A stretch of 64,000 nt of DNA from Stereocaulon alpinum (GCA_018257865.1 JAEUBA010000005.1:1-64000); one strand, 5' to 3'. Shown: positions 9,264 to 22,804, numbered from the stretch's first letter. The notes: generated by a model from the sequence alone, not told the origin. Made by a program: numbers and translations.

Positions 9264-11474
9264 CTACAACGCCTCCTGGCAACGCCTCCACAGCTTGACC
9301 CACTCTCGCTCATGGTTGGATTCATCCATTGCCATACGCTTGACACTCGGCTCCGCTACCAGCAGACATTCCGTTACCGCTTCCGCAAGATCTGCATCCA
9401 GTTGCACAGCAGGCTTTTCTCGATGCATTTCCGGAACACGCTCGCGCAGGATGCGCATCACAAAGGCTTGATGTTTTCTCTGGGCAACTCGGCGAAACAT
9501 CGCTAAGTACAGCGCCTTTGGCCTCGGCCGCATGTCTCTCGTAAATCCTCTCCAGTGTTCCTCAAAGCCCGACCAGTCCCGTTGGTCTGCGTGCTCATGC
9601 AAAATACGTAGCTCCGTCTTGACGGTTGGCGGCTTGCCAAGATAATCGTCGAAGAGATATCTCAGATTCTGGAGAGCTCTTTCACTCAGCTTCTTGTAGT
9701 GGTGGTAATCACTACATGTGGATGCTCGAACAGTGGCCACAAGCAAGTCCGAACGTATTTCTTCGGTCAGGATATCGTGACCTCGAAGACTCATGAATTC
9801 GAGGACGTTTACAGCGTCATGCAGTGACTTTTCAGATAGACACAGTCGTCCCGCATCCTCCCTAGAGGGAGAAAGGAAAGTTTTGAATAGGCGTAAATAT
9901 ATTCTGGCTGGGATGTCAATCAGCGAGGATTGCATTTCCTCAGTAAGGTAGTCTAAATAGATCTTCGGATAGCCAGGATGGCCAATGATGATGCCGTGGC
10001 AGACAACAGCCAAACGACATTCCCAGTGATCTGCGCTGGGGAACAGTGGGTATGATTGATAGAAGGACGATAACAAAGCGGTGGAGTCAAAGTCGTCCGC
10101 GCCTTTACCTAATGCTCTCATAGCATCCTGTGAAGGCAAGCGCTTGAGGTGATCGACAAGGGCTCGTAATGCTATCAGCTTCGAAGCGTCACCAAAGTGA
10201 CCCTTGGCCCCCCGGCGTTGGTGTTCTTGAGTATTCGAAAACGTCGACCCAGTCCCACGTTCTGGGTGAGAGTTTTCAAGCGGTCTTATATCCGGTTCCA
10301 AGCTCAACTCATCCAGCCCTCTGTGTTCACTGTTCAGTGAAGCCTCAAGGCCTGCTCCTAGCGAGACTGACTGATGATGATAATGTCTCCTTTGGTCGAA
10401 TCTGCCGGTTGGTGGCTTGTGCCTTGAGGATAGAGAAGATAGCAAGTCAGAAATTGAGCGCTCTTGTTTGGAGGACCATGGACCAACCTCCTGAGTTGTC
10501 AGAAGCGCTTCCTGGCCCCTCGAAAATCTCTCTTCTTTCCGTTCTTGCCTTCGTTGCATCTTGCCCCACAAGTCCTCCAAATCCAGCTCTTCTCGCTTCT
10601 CTGCCGTGAGCATCTGAATGACGACTTTAGCGCCTCCAACCTCCTCACCAAAACCCACATAGCCTTCTTGTCCCACAAGAGTCTCGACTGGGGCCCTTCC
10701 GTCGTCAATGTTGCCAACGTCGACGCATATCCAACCAGTCCGTATTCCATCGTCGGCATTGCTCGTCTCAGACGAACCAACATTGCTCAGCAGCCTGGCT
10801 CGGCGCGCCTTTCTTCTCAACTTGAGCTTCAACTCACCCCGACCCAGTAATCCGTCGGCATACGGAAACAACTTGTGTGTCGTCTTCAGCCATCTGCAAA
10901 ACCTGTCCGCTGACACATGAAGATGTTTCTCACTGCGCGCAGTTCCCAGAACCATCAGCAGGTTTGCGCCTAGAGCAGGTGGCGGATCGATGTTCCGGAG
11001 GTCATATAATATGAGGTCGTCCAGGCCAAGGTCAGTGGATATGTGCTCGAGCATGGGTTGGAGGAGGGGTGGAGGATCAGGTGGAAGCTCGGGGATCTGT
11101 TGGCGTTGTAGCAGCGGCTTCGAAGTTCGCTGGGGCGTGTCGACCTGGAGATACCAGGGCGTGGAGGTTGCTGACGCAGGAGCGCCGTCCTCGTTCGGTG
11201 CGAGCTCTGCCTCCAAACTGTTGTCGTCTTCAATGGCTCCATTCTCAGATGGGGACCGTTGCTGAATGAGGTCAGAACGCCATGAATGAAACACAGAAAA
11301 ATGCCGGTTTGAACGAGATTGATAATCAGTAAGTTGAGAAAAGGTTGGTCTTGTAGGAGGTTGAACGGAGACGCTGGCGTTAGGAATGAAGGATTCAAGG
11401 AGAGCAAGCCGGCAATGTGTACACGCAATCGATGGAAGCGCAGCTCTAGCTCTGCCAACTACCATTATAGCCAT
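9264..11474 (-). CDS. ATP25: ATP25, mitochondrial factor for ATP synthase subunit 9
   Basis: Single exon, 736 aa. Yeast Atp25 is cleaved in mitochondria. Its N-terminal half resembles the ribosomal silencing factor RsfS, and its C-terminal half stabilises the mRNA of ATP synthase subunit c. Here a basic N-terminus without acidic residues fits a mitochondrial presequence. The RsfS-like core lies about residues 150-290 and includes D-L-R-N-I-D-P-P-P, LMVLGTARSEKHLHVSADR and WICVDVGNIDDGR. The helical C-terminal half carries an ALRALVDHLKRLPS block. The length matches filamentous-fungal ATP25. It shares a 256-bp divergent promoter with NMD3. Confidence 0.88.
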   Translation of the reverse strand: MAIMVVGRARAALPSIACTHCRLALLESFIPNASVSVQPPTRPTFSQLTDYQSRSNRHFSVFHSWRSDLIQQRSPSENGAIEDDNSLEAELAPNEDGAPASATSTPWYLQVDTPQRTSKPLLQRQQIPELPPDPPPLLQPMLEHISTDLGLDDLILYDLRNIDPPPALGANLLMVLGTARSEKHLHVSADRFCRWLKTTHKLFPYADGLLGRGELKLKLRRKARRARLLSNVGSSETSNADDGIRTGWICVDVGNIDDGRAPVETLVGQEGYVGFGEEVGGAKVVIQMLTAEKREELDLEDLWGKMQRRQERKEERFSRGQEALLTTQEVGPWSSKQERSISDLLSSLSSRHKPPTGRFDQRRHYHHQSVSLGAGLEASLNSEHRGLDELSLEPDIRPLENSHPERGTGSTFSNTQEHQRRGAKGHFGDASKLIALRALVDHLKRLPSQDAMRALGKGADDFDSTALLSSFYQSYPLFPSADHWECRLAVVCHGIIIGHPGYPKIYLDYLTEEMQSSLIDIPARIYLRLFKTFLSPSREDAGRLCLSEKSLHDAVNVLEFMSLRGHDILTEEIRSDLLVATVRASTCSDYHHYKKLSERALQNLRYLFDDYLGKPPTVKTELRILHEHADQRDWSGFEEHWRGFTRDMRPRPKALYLAMFRRVAQRKHQAFVMRILRERVPEMHREKPAVQLDADLAEAVTECLLVAEPSVKRMAMDESNHEREWVKLWRRCQEAL

Positions 11475-11730
11475 CTCTTCCCTCCTATTTCAAGTTTCAA
11501 GTAGCCCGCTGTCCGACACGACGACTAAGGTAGGCTTCTATGCTATACTTTGAAGTTCGAGCTCGAAAATTTGTTACCAACATTCGGGAAAGCTAAAATT
11601 GCCGCCCCGACTGCCGACTCTGACGCACATCGATACAACATAGCTCCGTACGTCGTTGAACGCATACTTTACCCTTTACACTACTGGATATCACCCACCA
11701 TAGCAAATCAATCTTCGTCCATATCTAACC
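11475..11730. promoter_or_regulatory. Divergent promoter region ATP25/NMD3
   Basis: 256 bp between divergent start codons. A short frame crosses it (11550-11747) but has no recognisable product. Confidence 0.4.
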
Positions 11731-13405
11731 ATGTCTATGGATATTGATGCTCCAGTAGCATTACCCTCAAGACCTTTAATCCCACAGGACGGTGCAACGT
11801 ACGTCCTCGTTCTATTGGTATCGCTCTGGCTGACTGTTCGAAGTATCCTATGCTGCAACTGCGGTGCTCCGATTGACGGGACTTCTGCGGCCGGTGCACT
11901 CTGCTATGACTGTGTGAAGCTTACGGTAGACATCTCCGAAGGAATTCAAAGGGAAGCAACACTCCACATATGCCGAGACTGCGAGAGATGGCTGCAACCA
12001 CCAGCTCACTGGATTACCGCTGTACCTGAGTCGAGAGAATTATTGGCATTGTGCCTCCGGAAACTGCGTGGGCTCTCCAAAGTTAGAATTATCGATGCAA
12101 GCTTTATATGGACAGAACCACATTCGCGGCGAATAAAGGTCAAGATCACTATCCAACAGGAGGCTTTTCAGGGTACTATACTACAGCAAACTTTTGAGGT
12201 TGAGTATGTGGTAGCATACCATCAATGTCCGGATTGTGCCAAGTCTTTTACTGCCAATACATGGCGAGCTGTTGTACAAGTACGGCAAAAGGTTCCTCAC
12301 AAGTATGCTACTCATGGCTTGGCTTCCTTGAGCAAGAACTGACAGCCATAGACGAACATTCCTCTATCTCGAGCAGCTCATTTTGAAGCACTCTGCCCAT
12401 AAGGACACCATAAATATTAAAGAAGTAAAGGATGGCCTTGATTTCTTCTTCTCAGCACGGAACCATGCTGAAAAGTTCGTCGATTTCCTCACCTCAGTCG
12501 CCCCCGTTCGAAGCAAGAAATCTCAAGAGCTCATCTCCATGGATATCCACACGTCAACCAAATCCTACAAGTTCTCCTTCTCCGTCGAACTCGTTCCTAT
12601 ATGTAAAGACGACCTTGTGGCACTACCCATCAAGCTTGCCAAACAAATAGGAAACATCTCTCCCTTAACCATTTGCCACCGCGTTGGCACATCTATCAAC
12701 CTACTTGACCCTAATACCCTCCAAACAGCTGATGTCTCCACCCCAATCTACTGGCGCTCCCCTTTCACCTCTCTAGCCGATGTCCAAGAGCTTGTCGAGT
12801 TCGTCATCATGGACATCGAACCCATCGGACCCCAGAAAGGTCGTTTCCTCCTTGCCGAAGCCACAGTAGCTCGGTCAACAGACCTCGGCGTTAACGACAT
12901 CACATACTTCACGCGCACACACTTAGGCAACATCCTGCACCCAGGCGACTCAGTCATGGGCTATCACTTAACCGGCACGAACTTCAACAACCTCAACTTC
13001 GAAGCTCTTGAAGAAAGCAACCACTACTCCTCTAGCATACCGGACGTTATGCTCGTGAAGAAGTTTTACGCCCGCAAGAAGAAGAGTAAAGCGCGCAACT
13101 GGCGACTTCGGCGTATGAACAAGGAAGAGGGTGAGATACTACCACGAAAGCAGGATCAAGAGCGCATGGAGCGGGATTTCGAAATGTTTTTGAGGGACGT
13201 GGAGGAGGACACCGAGTTGCGGAGCACATTAGCAGTGTACAAGGCCCAGCAGGAAAAGAAGGAGAAGGACAGTATGGAGGGCTTGGAGATTGCTAGTGTG
13301 GCAGAGACTGAGGAAACGGAGGATGGGGAGGAAGTGCCAGAAATCGATATGGAGGAGTTACTTGATGACTTTAATGAGCTTGATGTTGAGGACAACGAGG
13401 AATAA
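11731..13405 (+). CDS. NMD3: 60S ribosomal export adaptor NMD3
   Basis: Nmd3 binds the pre-60S subunit and links it to the exportin Crm1 through a C-terminal nuclear export signal. Exons: 11731-11798, 11844-12302, 12352-13405, giving 526 aa. The N-terminal treble-clef zinc region has CCNCG (about 26-30), CYDC (near 44), ICRDCERW and CPDC. It is followed by the conserved block TWRAVVQVRQKV, then RTFLYLEQLILKH across intron 2 and NIKEVKDGLDFFF. The C-terminus (about 455-525) is very acidic with leucines (for example EELLDDFNELD), as expected for the export signal region. The intron 2 donor GTATGC lies just after the VPHK codons. Confidence 0.95.
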
Positions 13406-13878
13406 CTAGCAAAGCTCCTCGGGAGGCTAAAGAGCCAGCAGCCTGGCTTTTCCAAGATTTCAAACTAATGCACAGCTTCGGCGTTCTTGGCTTGAGACTT
13501 CATGTGTGCACCATGTCACACATGTTGTAGAATTACCGTAAGACTTGGTCAACAGCCATGTCCAGCTGGCTACTAACAGCTGGGTGTTCAGCATGTCTCA
13601 TTGGTACAAGGAATGAACTTCAAACGATTCCCTGCTCCATGCTGAACCACATACTACTACACAAAGATCGCACGCTAAATGCACAATGCCGCCAGCCATA
13701 TAGCAACGCTCTATGAGGTATCTTCCCGTTTCACCATTCCATGAGATCGTGTGTCGACGCCAATGCAATGCTTGCTGCCAGAACCAGCTGGGAAATTTCA
13801 TACACGGTAAGATAGAATGAAGTCTGAACATCAGGGTACATGGCTTAGACCGTATACCAGTATTCTCGTACGTCATAA
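13406..13878. other. Convergent intergenic region NMD3/TAO3
   Basis: 473 bp of 3' flanking sequence of two convergent genes. A short minus frame (13598-13882) has no recognisable similarity and merely abuts the TAO3 stop codon. Confidence 0.4.
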
Positions 13879-16800
13879 TCAAAAGTTGTCCGGAGATCTC
13901 ATTCCTTGCTGCTGGAGATACGCCTCTGGTACCTTTGGTACACTTGGACTACCAGGTGCATGGCGTTGACTCCTCGACTGCGCCCTCAGAAGGCCTCTTT
14001 GTTTGTAGTCCTTTCCTTCTAGACCTGGCGCCATCTTCCTGATACTGGTCTGGGCATTGCGTAGTGTGGCACTGCCGAGGAGTCTTTGACCAGCGCCATT
14101 GTAGCCCGTAGAGCGCTCGTCCTCTGAGAAGGTCTCGTCACCTTCATTGTCAGAGAGCAATTCATTAACGCTTCTAGAAGGTTTTGCGAGGTTGATGGCT
14201 GGGGAGGTCACGGAACGAGAGTGTAGGGTTGGGCGAGAGGCAGATGCAGATCCAGCCGCAGGCATGGCAGCTGGTGGATTGAAGGCCGTAGGTGTCATGA
14301 TGCCAAGATCTCTAATAGAAGGGGAGGCACGATCGTAAGTGCTATTGTCGTTGTGAAGTGAAGAGACAGAGCCAGTCCGACCAAGAGACTTTTTGAGGAT
14401 GGGAGCAGTTTGTTGGTCGTATATGTCAGCACTCGTGTCTCCATCCTGGCTATAAGGGGTGATTGTTGCAGTAGAATATCGGTTTGATGCCTCGTTGTCG
14501 GCGTTTAGATCACCATCGAAGAAGTCGTCAAGGCTATCGAGTTTGTCGAGTAGATCACCCATGCCGCCCTCTGCTCTGGAATCTATCCGAGTGGTCTCAG
14601 ATACAAGTGTATCGGAACGCTCGAGCGGGAAGTAGGAGCCCTGGTGCTCTTCATCTACATGGAATTCAATTTCTGGAGTGGGAATCGCTTCGGCCTCGGA
14701 ATCTGCCTGGATTCCAGCCAAGTAGACTGCTTGCATGTTTGCCCTGGTGTTATTTGTATGGACAGCAGGCATGGGTATTGACCATCCTGTCTCTTCCGGA
14801 ATGCCATATAAGCTCTGTGTCCGGTCATATTCTTTCCGAGTAGCGCGCGAGGCCGAGCCAACAAAACTCATCCGGATATGCTGTTTACTCATCGGAGTTT
14901 CCGACATTATCATTATGTGATCCATGACCTCCAAGGCTTGAGTGCAATACTGTGTCTGCAGAAGTCTGAGCATGGGCGAGATCAGATCTGGCCCAAGACT
15001 TGCAATTTCAGTTCGACGGGTATCAACGTCTTGGATTAGAGCCAGGAGGAGGTCGAGAGTTCGAACCTTGTACCAGTGTAAGCGATTGGTGAGAAGACCA
15101 ATCAGAAATATGAGGGTCTTGAGCTCCCAAGCTGGGAAAAAGGACCGCCGCAGTGTTGATAATATTTGATGTAGGAATTCCTTGCTGGTAGTATAGCGGC
15201 GGTTTGCAAAAGCACTCAAGACTTTTGAAAGCTCCGCTTTCTCCTGAGATTCTGCCACGGTTGACAAAATTTGCGCAGATCGAAGGCATTCCGATCTTTT
15301 ATTTGACAAGTCGTCGAAAGAATGCAGGAAGCAAGGGATGTTCGCCAAAGTGACGAATAGAAGTCGAGTTGATGTCCCAGCCAAAGGATTGTCCGGCAAA
15401 GACACGACCGTATTCAGTATAGAGAGCGATTTCTCAAGAGAGGCGTCGGATTTCAAGCCTTTGTAGACTAGCGGGGCAATGCCCTCGAATGACCCCTGCC
15501 ACCTATCAGGTTTCGTCCTTTCTAAAAGATGGACGACAGCAGGGTCGCTTAGATCGAGCTTTTCAAGCAATTTCTCCAGGATCCTGAGTGTTTCCGAGAA
15601 TTCCTGCTCGTAAACAGTCTCTAGACATGCACAAGTTGCCCAAAACAGTAGCGGGTATGAGAGCAGGTGTTCTCTGTCAATAGCTTCAACGATAGTTCTC
15701 AGCGTCGTCAGTATCTCAAGAGAGAAGATTTGGACGTCTGGAAGCTTGTCGACGATGGTGTTTGAGAGCCGAGCAAGTATATCTGAGAGCATGACTCGGT
15801 CAAGAGACGTCAGAATGCAACGAAAGACTTGAAACGATCTGCACGCTATATGCCTGACAGGACATGACGTGGCCCAATTCAAACAGGTCTTGGCCCATTG
15901 AGTCTGGATATCAGGATATGCTAACGAAAAGATGTCGGAAATCTTTTCAGTCACGTAAGACATCGAGGGCGGGACTCTACTACTATCGTCCAGCTCCTCC
16001 TTGCCATTCCAGTCTTCGTAAGCCCATACCACGTTTGACTCACGTTGCCGGATTGACTCAACAAACAATTCGATAGTGTTCTTATTGGGCGTGGTGCTGT
16101 CGTCGTCGATTCGTCTTATGATAAGCTCATGAATGAGATGAACAAGCATTTCACGAGCCTGGTCTTGCACGAGTAATGTGTAGTGATCCCAGAGAACCAC
16201 CACAACCTGCAGTAGCAGGGGAACGTTCTCAGGGCTTAGATTCGTCGGAGAAACCATTAGATCTACTAGAAAGATCAAGGAAAGCTGTCCCAAAGAGAAC
16301 CCCGACTACGAGAGTCAGCAAACGAAACTAAGAATACCATATCATGCCGAAGCTTACCTGCTTGTTGCCAATTGGCAGCGCCTCTGAGAGATCTGCGACG
16401 TAGGGCAATCCCAAGTTGTCCGGCGGAAGGATTGTAGGTTCTCGTTGCTTCTGTACCATATTCCTGGAATTAATTTGCAATAGTAGAAATTCAACGACCT
16501 TTTGTCCGGCAGGAGTGCTCGACAGATATACGATGATCTGCTTTGCGTAATCGACAAAATTTTGGTCTCGTCGATCAAGGCAAAGTGAGATCACGAAGTC
16601 CAGGATAAGCTGCACGTTGCCGGCATGGGGCCCTGTCGCAAGTGCTTGCCAAAGGGCCTGGATCTCGTTGTGTAGAGCGCCATCAGCTTTTGTCGTGATT
16701 TGCAACAGGTTGGCAAGAACCATATAAGACTGAGCAGTTGGGCCCCCATTGGGGTCTACTTGCAACTCAATCACCTGGATCCACGGAAGAATGGCTGCTA

Positions 16801-19800
16801 CCATGTTACGCTGACTATCAGGATCTATGCCCTTGAAATGTAGTGAGAACTGGGAAAAAACGAAGAAAGCAAGCTCGGTGTGCTGTCTGGCTAGGACCTT
16901 GGATATCTCAAATTGCGCCAGCTTGTATACCGCCGTGGTTCGGTCAGATATGCTGATGTCGAAGTCCTGAATTTTGGAATTCTTCTGCTGACGTTGCTCC
17001 ATCAGTCGCAGAAGCCTGGCAGACTTCCTTCTGATTTCACTCTTCTGGTTACCCAATAGGAACAAAACGGCACCCAGTATCCTCCAGAAAGCCACTGGAT
17101 AATCGGCGTGTTCTGTCAGCACTTTGGTCACGACCTCAAAGTAGCTTTCCAAGGCTCTTGGATGTTCCGGAGCAGACCTTGAGGGATCTGCTGCATAGCA
17201 CCTCTCGATGCATTGGTCTAAGATGTATGGAAAATCCCGATTGTGTGTAATGAGATTATAGAGAGCCCGACGCCCGATCCCGTGATTCTTCTCGTTGGGT
17301 GTCGAGAAAATCTGGTGGATCCAAGCAAGCATTCGGCGAATGTCAAAAGTTAAGCTATCCCCACGTTCTGTTTTGATTCGGATTGGTCCAGCCTAGATAA
17401 GTGAATGAGTGCTAAGATGGCTTTAAGTATCGAAGCAGCGACTTACACATAGAGACGCCATAGCACTCAAAGCCGCAGTCTTCAAATTTCGCTTCTGGAT
17501 TTCCATCGTAGCCGTCATCTCCCCCGTGTTGTGACTTTGCTCAAGAACCGAATGCCAATTGTGTTCCCGCTGGTCTATTCGAGTCTGATTTGGAGAATAA
17601 CCACACCAGTCTTCCATAAGAGCGAATGCGGACTTTCTGGACTCAAAAGGCATGTGTTGCGCAGGATCTACTGTACGATTTATGCCATCGAACAGCTCTT
17701 CCAGTAGCCCGCAGTAATGGCGTCTGAGTTTCTGGCATTCCCAGTCGTTCTGGATTTCAGCGTCGTTGAGGAATATCATCAAGTCTTTCGTATAGGTGCA
17801 AAGGTTTCGTAACACCCATTCGTCCTGCAGGACTGCAGGCTCACGTAGGAATCGCGCTGTGAGTCTGTAGACCTGCGTGACCTCTGTTCTCAGACGATCG
17901 GTCTCTGGATTTCTTCGAGGAGTACTTCCAGTACGCTGATGGGTACCAATTCGCTGCTTTGCTTCCTCCTTGCACGTGGTAACCGCATACTGGAGGGATT
18001 CCAGAAGGGTTCTATAGAGATTGATATTGATGGAGCCCAAAGCGATGACAATGGCGTCACGGATAGAGCTCTGGGCTTCTTTCAACAACGGTATCATCTC
18101 CGCAAAGAGTTGTCGCGCCGAGCTAACTTTATCATTTCCTTGCTGAATACCCCTAGAAATTTTGCGGGCGTGCTGCGTCTTATCGAGCTGACTCTGCGTT
18201 TGAGCACCAGCGTAAGTCATGGTAGTGCAGGCCATGACCAGGTACAATTTCCACTGCTCGATAATTATATCTGGCGAAGTCGACCCAAGTCGGTTCAGGG
18301 TACGCACTGGGCCATGGTCAAGGCCGGCTGTTGGCAGTCCGCGTGTATCAGACTTAGCTAGTCGATTTATACTTGCGGACATCTGCATCAGGCGTGCACA
18401 AACTATATCACGCCCTAGGGTAACAGCAAGCGCACAGAGCTCAAAGCTGCGCCGGACGATGTTCGGAAACAGCTTCGACCATAACGTTGCGTCGTAGGAT
18501 ACGTCGCTGCTGCAGAGCTCAATTAGGGTGTTTGGTGCCATGCTCTTACGTTTTCCCTTCTGCAGTCGACTTCTCTCAGCGACAGTGAGTTGCTCATCAT
18601 TGATGTCCATCACCCTCTGAGAATCCCCCTCGAGTATTTGAATGATTCTGGGCCTCTCGTTACCCAGCGCAGTGTCAAACTCTGTGACAAGCTTGAGGAC
18701 CTTCACGGCATAGGATCTCACTCTTCTCGACTGAGAACAGAGGAAGAAAATACCGTGAGATTCAACCTCTTCGACAAGAGCCTCCACGCTAGTCAGATCT
18801 AATTGGAGACTACGGCTTCCTGAAGAACCTTCTGGCGTCGTTTCGGTCGCTGCATCTTTGCTCTTCCTCTTTATCTCTTCGATCCAGATCTGAAGCAACT
18901 CAACGTACAGTCTCAAGGTGGTTTCAATGTGCCCTGGACCTAGTAACCCTTCATCTGACATAGTCGAATAACGAGCATCGAAATTGAAAATGAACCGTGC
19001 GAAGCCGATTGTTACAGGCTGAGCGAGGGACTGTCGAGCTATGGACTTGAGAGAAATTGTTGAAGAAGCTGCTATATTCGAGTGCACATGAGCAGTACCT
19101 GTGCACAGAAGGTTAATTAGAGATTTCAGCTGAACGTGTGCAGATAAGCAACGCGGGAGCGCCTGGACAGCGACGTGGAATAGTTCGTAAAAGCCCTGTC
19201 TTTGCTCAGCCAAGCCGAGATGTTCATCTCTTCGACCAAAGGTGAAGGTTTCAGTAAGCGGAGTTTTGGGGGTGAATCCACCTAATTTCTCGTCTAGTAC
19301 AGCCTGTCCACCGAAAGCATTATCGCAGATCAGGGTGATTTTGCCAAGGATCTCGCAGAATCGACCGTAGAATTCCTTCGCGGTGTCGCTAAGCTTAGAG
19401 GTATCCACGGGTCGTGAGGACTGATGGTCATCAAGACCTGAGACTAGTCTTAGAACCCCCGCTGGTTGTGAGCCGTGCAAGACTCCGGGTGTCGTGCGCG
19501 AATACATCGCTAAACCACCACTGTTGAAACGGGGGAAGGGAGGGAAGCCGTGCTCGGCCTTCTCCAAGTCTGTCATAATTCTGAGGAAGGCTTTGATACC
19601 AATGACTATTTTCTCTGGCTCCAGCTGCTCAACTTTGGTATCTTTACCAGGGGCGAAGAGCTCTGAATTGATCAAGGGGAATATGATGTTCCTAAAACAA
19701 TACTCCTGGTGGCGGTTACCAATGATCCGTATGACTTCAATTATAGGTTCAGAAAAGGTAGGGTCGTTGGAAAGGTAAGATTTCTTTCCTGAGGGTAAGA

Positions 19801-21810
19801 TTGCCTTCATAACATCGTCCAGCTTGCGGATGACGGCAGAGGAAGGTTCATTCACACGTGTGAGATATGTCCAGACAAGCCGACAGATCGCTTGAAGGGC
19901 GCATTCCCGGGATTGTCGGTCTTTGAGCTTTGCTTGCAGGGATGTTGCTGTCGAGTGCCAGAGAGCAGCAAAGTGTTCTGTGGGAGAGGCACACAAGACC
20001 ACCGTCTGAAGACGGAACGCTTCTTTCCAATGCTTTGGTTTCACCATCATCTGAGAAACGCGCTGGTTAACCATGTTGAGAAAGTCTTTCCACCTTTGAG
20101 TATTTATTTGGGGGCCCCAATTAGCCACCACGGGCATGACTAGATCCTCGAGCACTAAACAGTAAGCATGCTTGATGTTTTGCCCGTGTGAGTCGACAAA
20201 ATACTCTGCGAGCTTGTGGAGAAAATCACACGACTCCTTCCAGGAAGCCTCAGGCTTTGATCTGACGTGAATATGGCGCATTGCAGTTATCAACGCCTCT
20301 GCTCTGCTCTCAATGTGTGTCATTGTCCCTCCCTTGACGCTCAAATCCTGTTGAAAGTATCCTAGTTCTGTAACGAAGCGTTGGCTAACACTCCGTAAAT
20401 TCGAACTGCTCATGACACCTAAAAGCTGACTGTAGATTTTCCAATTAGAATAGCGGAAAGGATAAGAAGAAAAGGACTCCGGTTCCAGGTTCTTCAGCTG
20501 GCTGAAGATAATTCCTTCTACTTTCGTACCCAAGTCGGGATCAAGAGCAGTCACATCTGATTGGTTGTACACCTCGATCAAAACTCTGCAAAGAAGGTAA
20601 ATCGACGCCGTCGACCGCTGTTCAGCTTGATGCGCCGACTCCTCAAGTGCATGCGACGTTGTATAATTAAGGCTGCCAACAGAGGAGACTGGTTGATCTG
20701 TGTCCGGGTATGGTGAAGTAGAAGCTCCTGTGTTTCGCCTCAGGGGAGCCCTTTGAATTGGATTTGAAGACTGAGTCTATAGCAGATCAGCACCGCGAAA
20801 ATCAACAAGCTCTGCAAAACTGACATCCGTCAACATCTCCTTGGCCTTGATGAGCTCTTCACCTTTCGCTCTTCGCCACCACATCATAGTATCAATCAAG
20901 GGCTTCGGTTTCTGACGATTGATGTGGGCCAAGGATGAGATCAATTGATCAAGTTCCAGGTCGCTACCAGCTCCGCAAACCGTCTCGAGCGTCGTTCTCT
21001 CGGGAGTAGCACTGATGCATATATCAATTTTTTGATCTGCTTGTACAACGAACTATTCGAAGTGTAAGTAAAGTCATCCCACGATACAAATGTTGCCACT
21101 AACCCTTTGGAAGAGATGATGAAGGGCATACTCGCCCACGGTCTTCTGTTCCTGCTGATGTTTTGATTGCGAGCGGTGGTGACTATGGCCTCTGGGTCGC
21201 TTGTTTGTGTGGGTGCGCTCCAATCGCTTCTGCGGCATTGCACCATTGCCCATGTCCACCACGTCGCGGTCCTCCGCTAGTGTTGATGTTGGAGAGTGGG
21301 TTGAACCATTCAATGTATTGACCGACGAATCGCTAGGGTGCCGCAACGAGTCCGCGCGGCGGAGCATGGTAAGGCTTGATACGTCAGGCAGAGCAACATT
21401 GGAAACTGAACCAGAAACCTCTGGACTCATTGGACTAGTCGCCGGCGAATTGAGAAACATCGCATTTCGAGACTGCTGATAGTTGCCATGGGCTCTTGAG
21501 GCTTGACGGTAGTGGCTTTGAGTTGATGCAGAGGGTCGCCGTTCTAGGCCACCATTGGCACCGGCGGGCGAGCGTGCAGTCGACGACTGGGACCTTGGAG
21601 ATCTTGCAGTGCTGGCTTGTTGTGACTGCAAATTGGGTGCGGTCATGTTCGCAGGTGCGGGACCCCGCCCCCTGGATCCCGACAGCTCGCGGACATGGCT
21701 TCGAAATTCGATCGAGTCATTGGAATCAGACTGCGGAGATGTGTAAGACGTAGGAGGATTCGGACTATTGCCCGGGGCGTATTGCCGCCCATTCGGAGGT
21801 GGAGCACCAG
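13879..21810 (-). CDS. TAO3: Cell morphogenesis protein TAO3/Mor2 (Furry family)
   Basis: Furry-family scaffolds (yeast Tao3, S. pombe Mor2) act with the NDR kinase (Cbk1/Orb6) in the RAM/MOR pathway controlling polarised growth. Exons seen: 21810-21104, 21052-20825, 20776-17447 (the acceptor could be 6 nt later), 17392-16358, 16305-13879, about 2,575 aa. The first about 230 residues are Ser/Pro/Gln-rich and disordered. The Furry N-terminal domain follows (helices like LDQLISSLAHINRQKPKPLID), then long HEAT-like repeats (IYLLCRVLIEV, RRALYNLITHN, PLLLQVVVVLWDHYTLLVQDQAREMLVHL). The C-terminal 350 residues are low complexity. The exon starting at 21810 needs one base from an upstream coding exon; a start between 21811 and about 22000 is likely but could not be placed. 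The alternative internal ATG is 21646. Confidence 0.9.
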
Positions 21811-22804
21811 CTGCGGAGAGAATACATCAGCCCAGAGTGCCTACCGTCGACTATTCTTTGGATGACGGACTGGTCTACTCACACATGCTGCATTTTCAAG
21901 AGCCGCTGTCGCCACTAGAGCCGTCTCTCCATGTAGACCGACTTCTCGTGCCGTTGATGATTAGACATGGTGGACGATCCGATGTCTAGTGTGTGGGCGT
22001 CAGGGAGTCGTGCTTCGAGGATGTAGGCTTGGGGGCACAGCGCTGTGAGATGCAACTGAACGATATCGTCTTGAATTCAGGGACCAGCAAGCTTGGTCTG
22101 AAGTCTTCAAAGAATAGCAATTCAGAACAGGGGCAAAGGGCATCTAACGTAGACGACGAAAAGTTGTCACCCAGAACTACGGTCTGAAGAGTGCAACATG
22201 CTAGGGTTCGGGGCATGGCGAGCAGGGGACCTCATCTCTACGCTAAGAACGGTGCCAAGCGTCCTAACAGTTCCAGCAGTATTGGGAGACGGCCTGAGGG
22301 AGTATATTAAATATTGACTACTGGATGCCTATTCATTAGCCTAACGAAGTTATATCTCTGGGCTGTGAGGCCGTTGGAGATCATGCTCGGGGTAGATTCC
22401 TTGTTTGGTGCATGTCATATTTTAGGTACGTACTTTATATCAGGGATCCCATCTGCCGCTAAGCAACACCCCAACGCGGATATAGAAATAAGCCGAGACC
22501 GTAAAAGTGCATGACACTTCGAAGTGAAATTGTGGCTTCACCGCACATCTCACTACTGGACATCTCCCAACCTTCCTTCTGCTCTGCAATTTCTTCCCAC
22601 TCTTGTTATGTATCCGCGCGCTGCCTAGGTATCCAGAACTCGACGACTTTACATTCAATAACCACTCTGAATCTGGCCGTAGCGTGACCCTCACTTATCG
22701 CGTGGCTTGTAGAAAACACTCGCCACAAACAGTACCAGAAGCCCCATATTGACCGACAAGATTAACATTCGGACGGTCCCAATCTAAGAGGAGGGTCTTC
22801 GAAG
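21811..22804. promoter_or_regulatory. Divergent upstream region TAO3/CPR
   Basis: About 1 kb between the first recognised TAO3 exon and the CPR start. It probably contains the missing short first exon of TAO3 (roughly 21811-22000) and both promoters. Short frames on either strand are not recognisable. No binding site is called. Confidence 0.4.

Noticed and set aside
10169..11269. Several plus-strand frames across ATP25
   Set aside because: Low-complexity antisense frames; the minus strand encodes a continuous recognisable ATP25.
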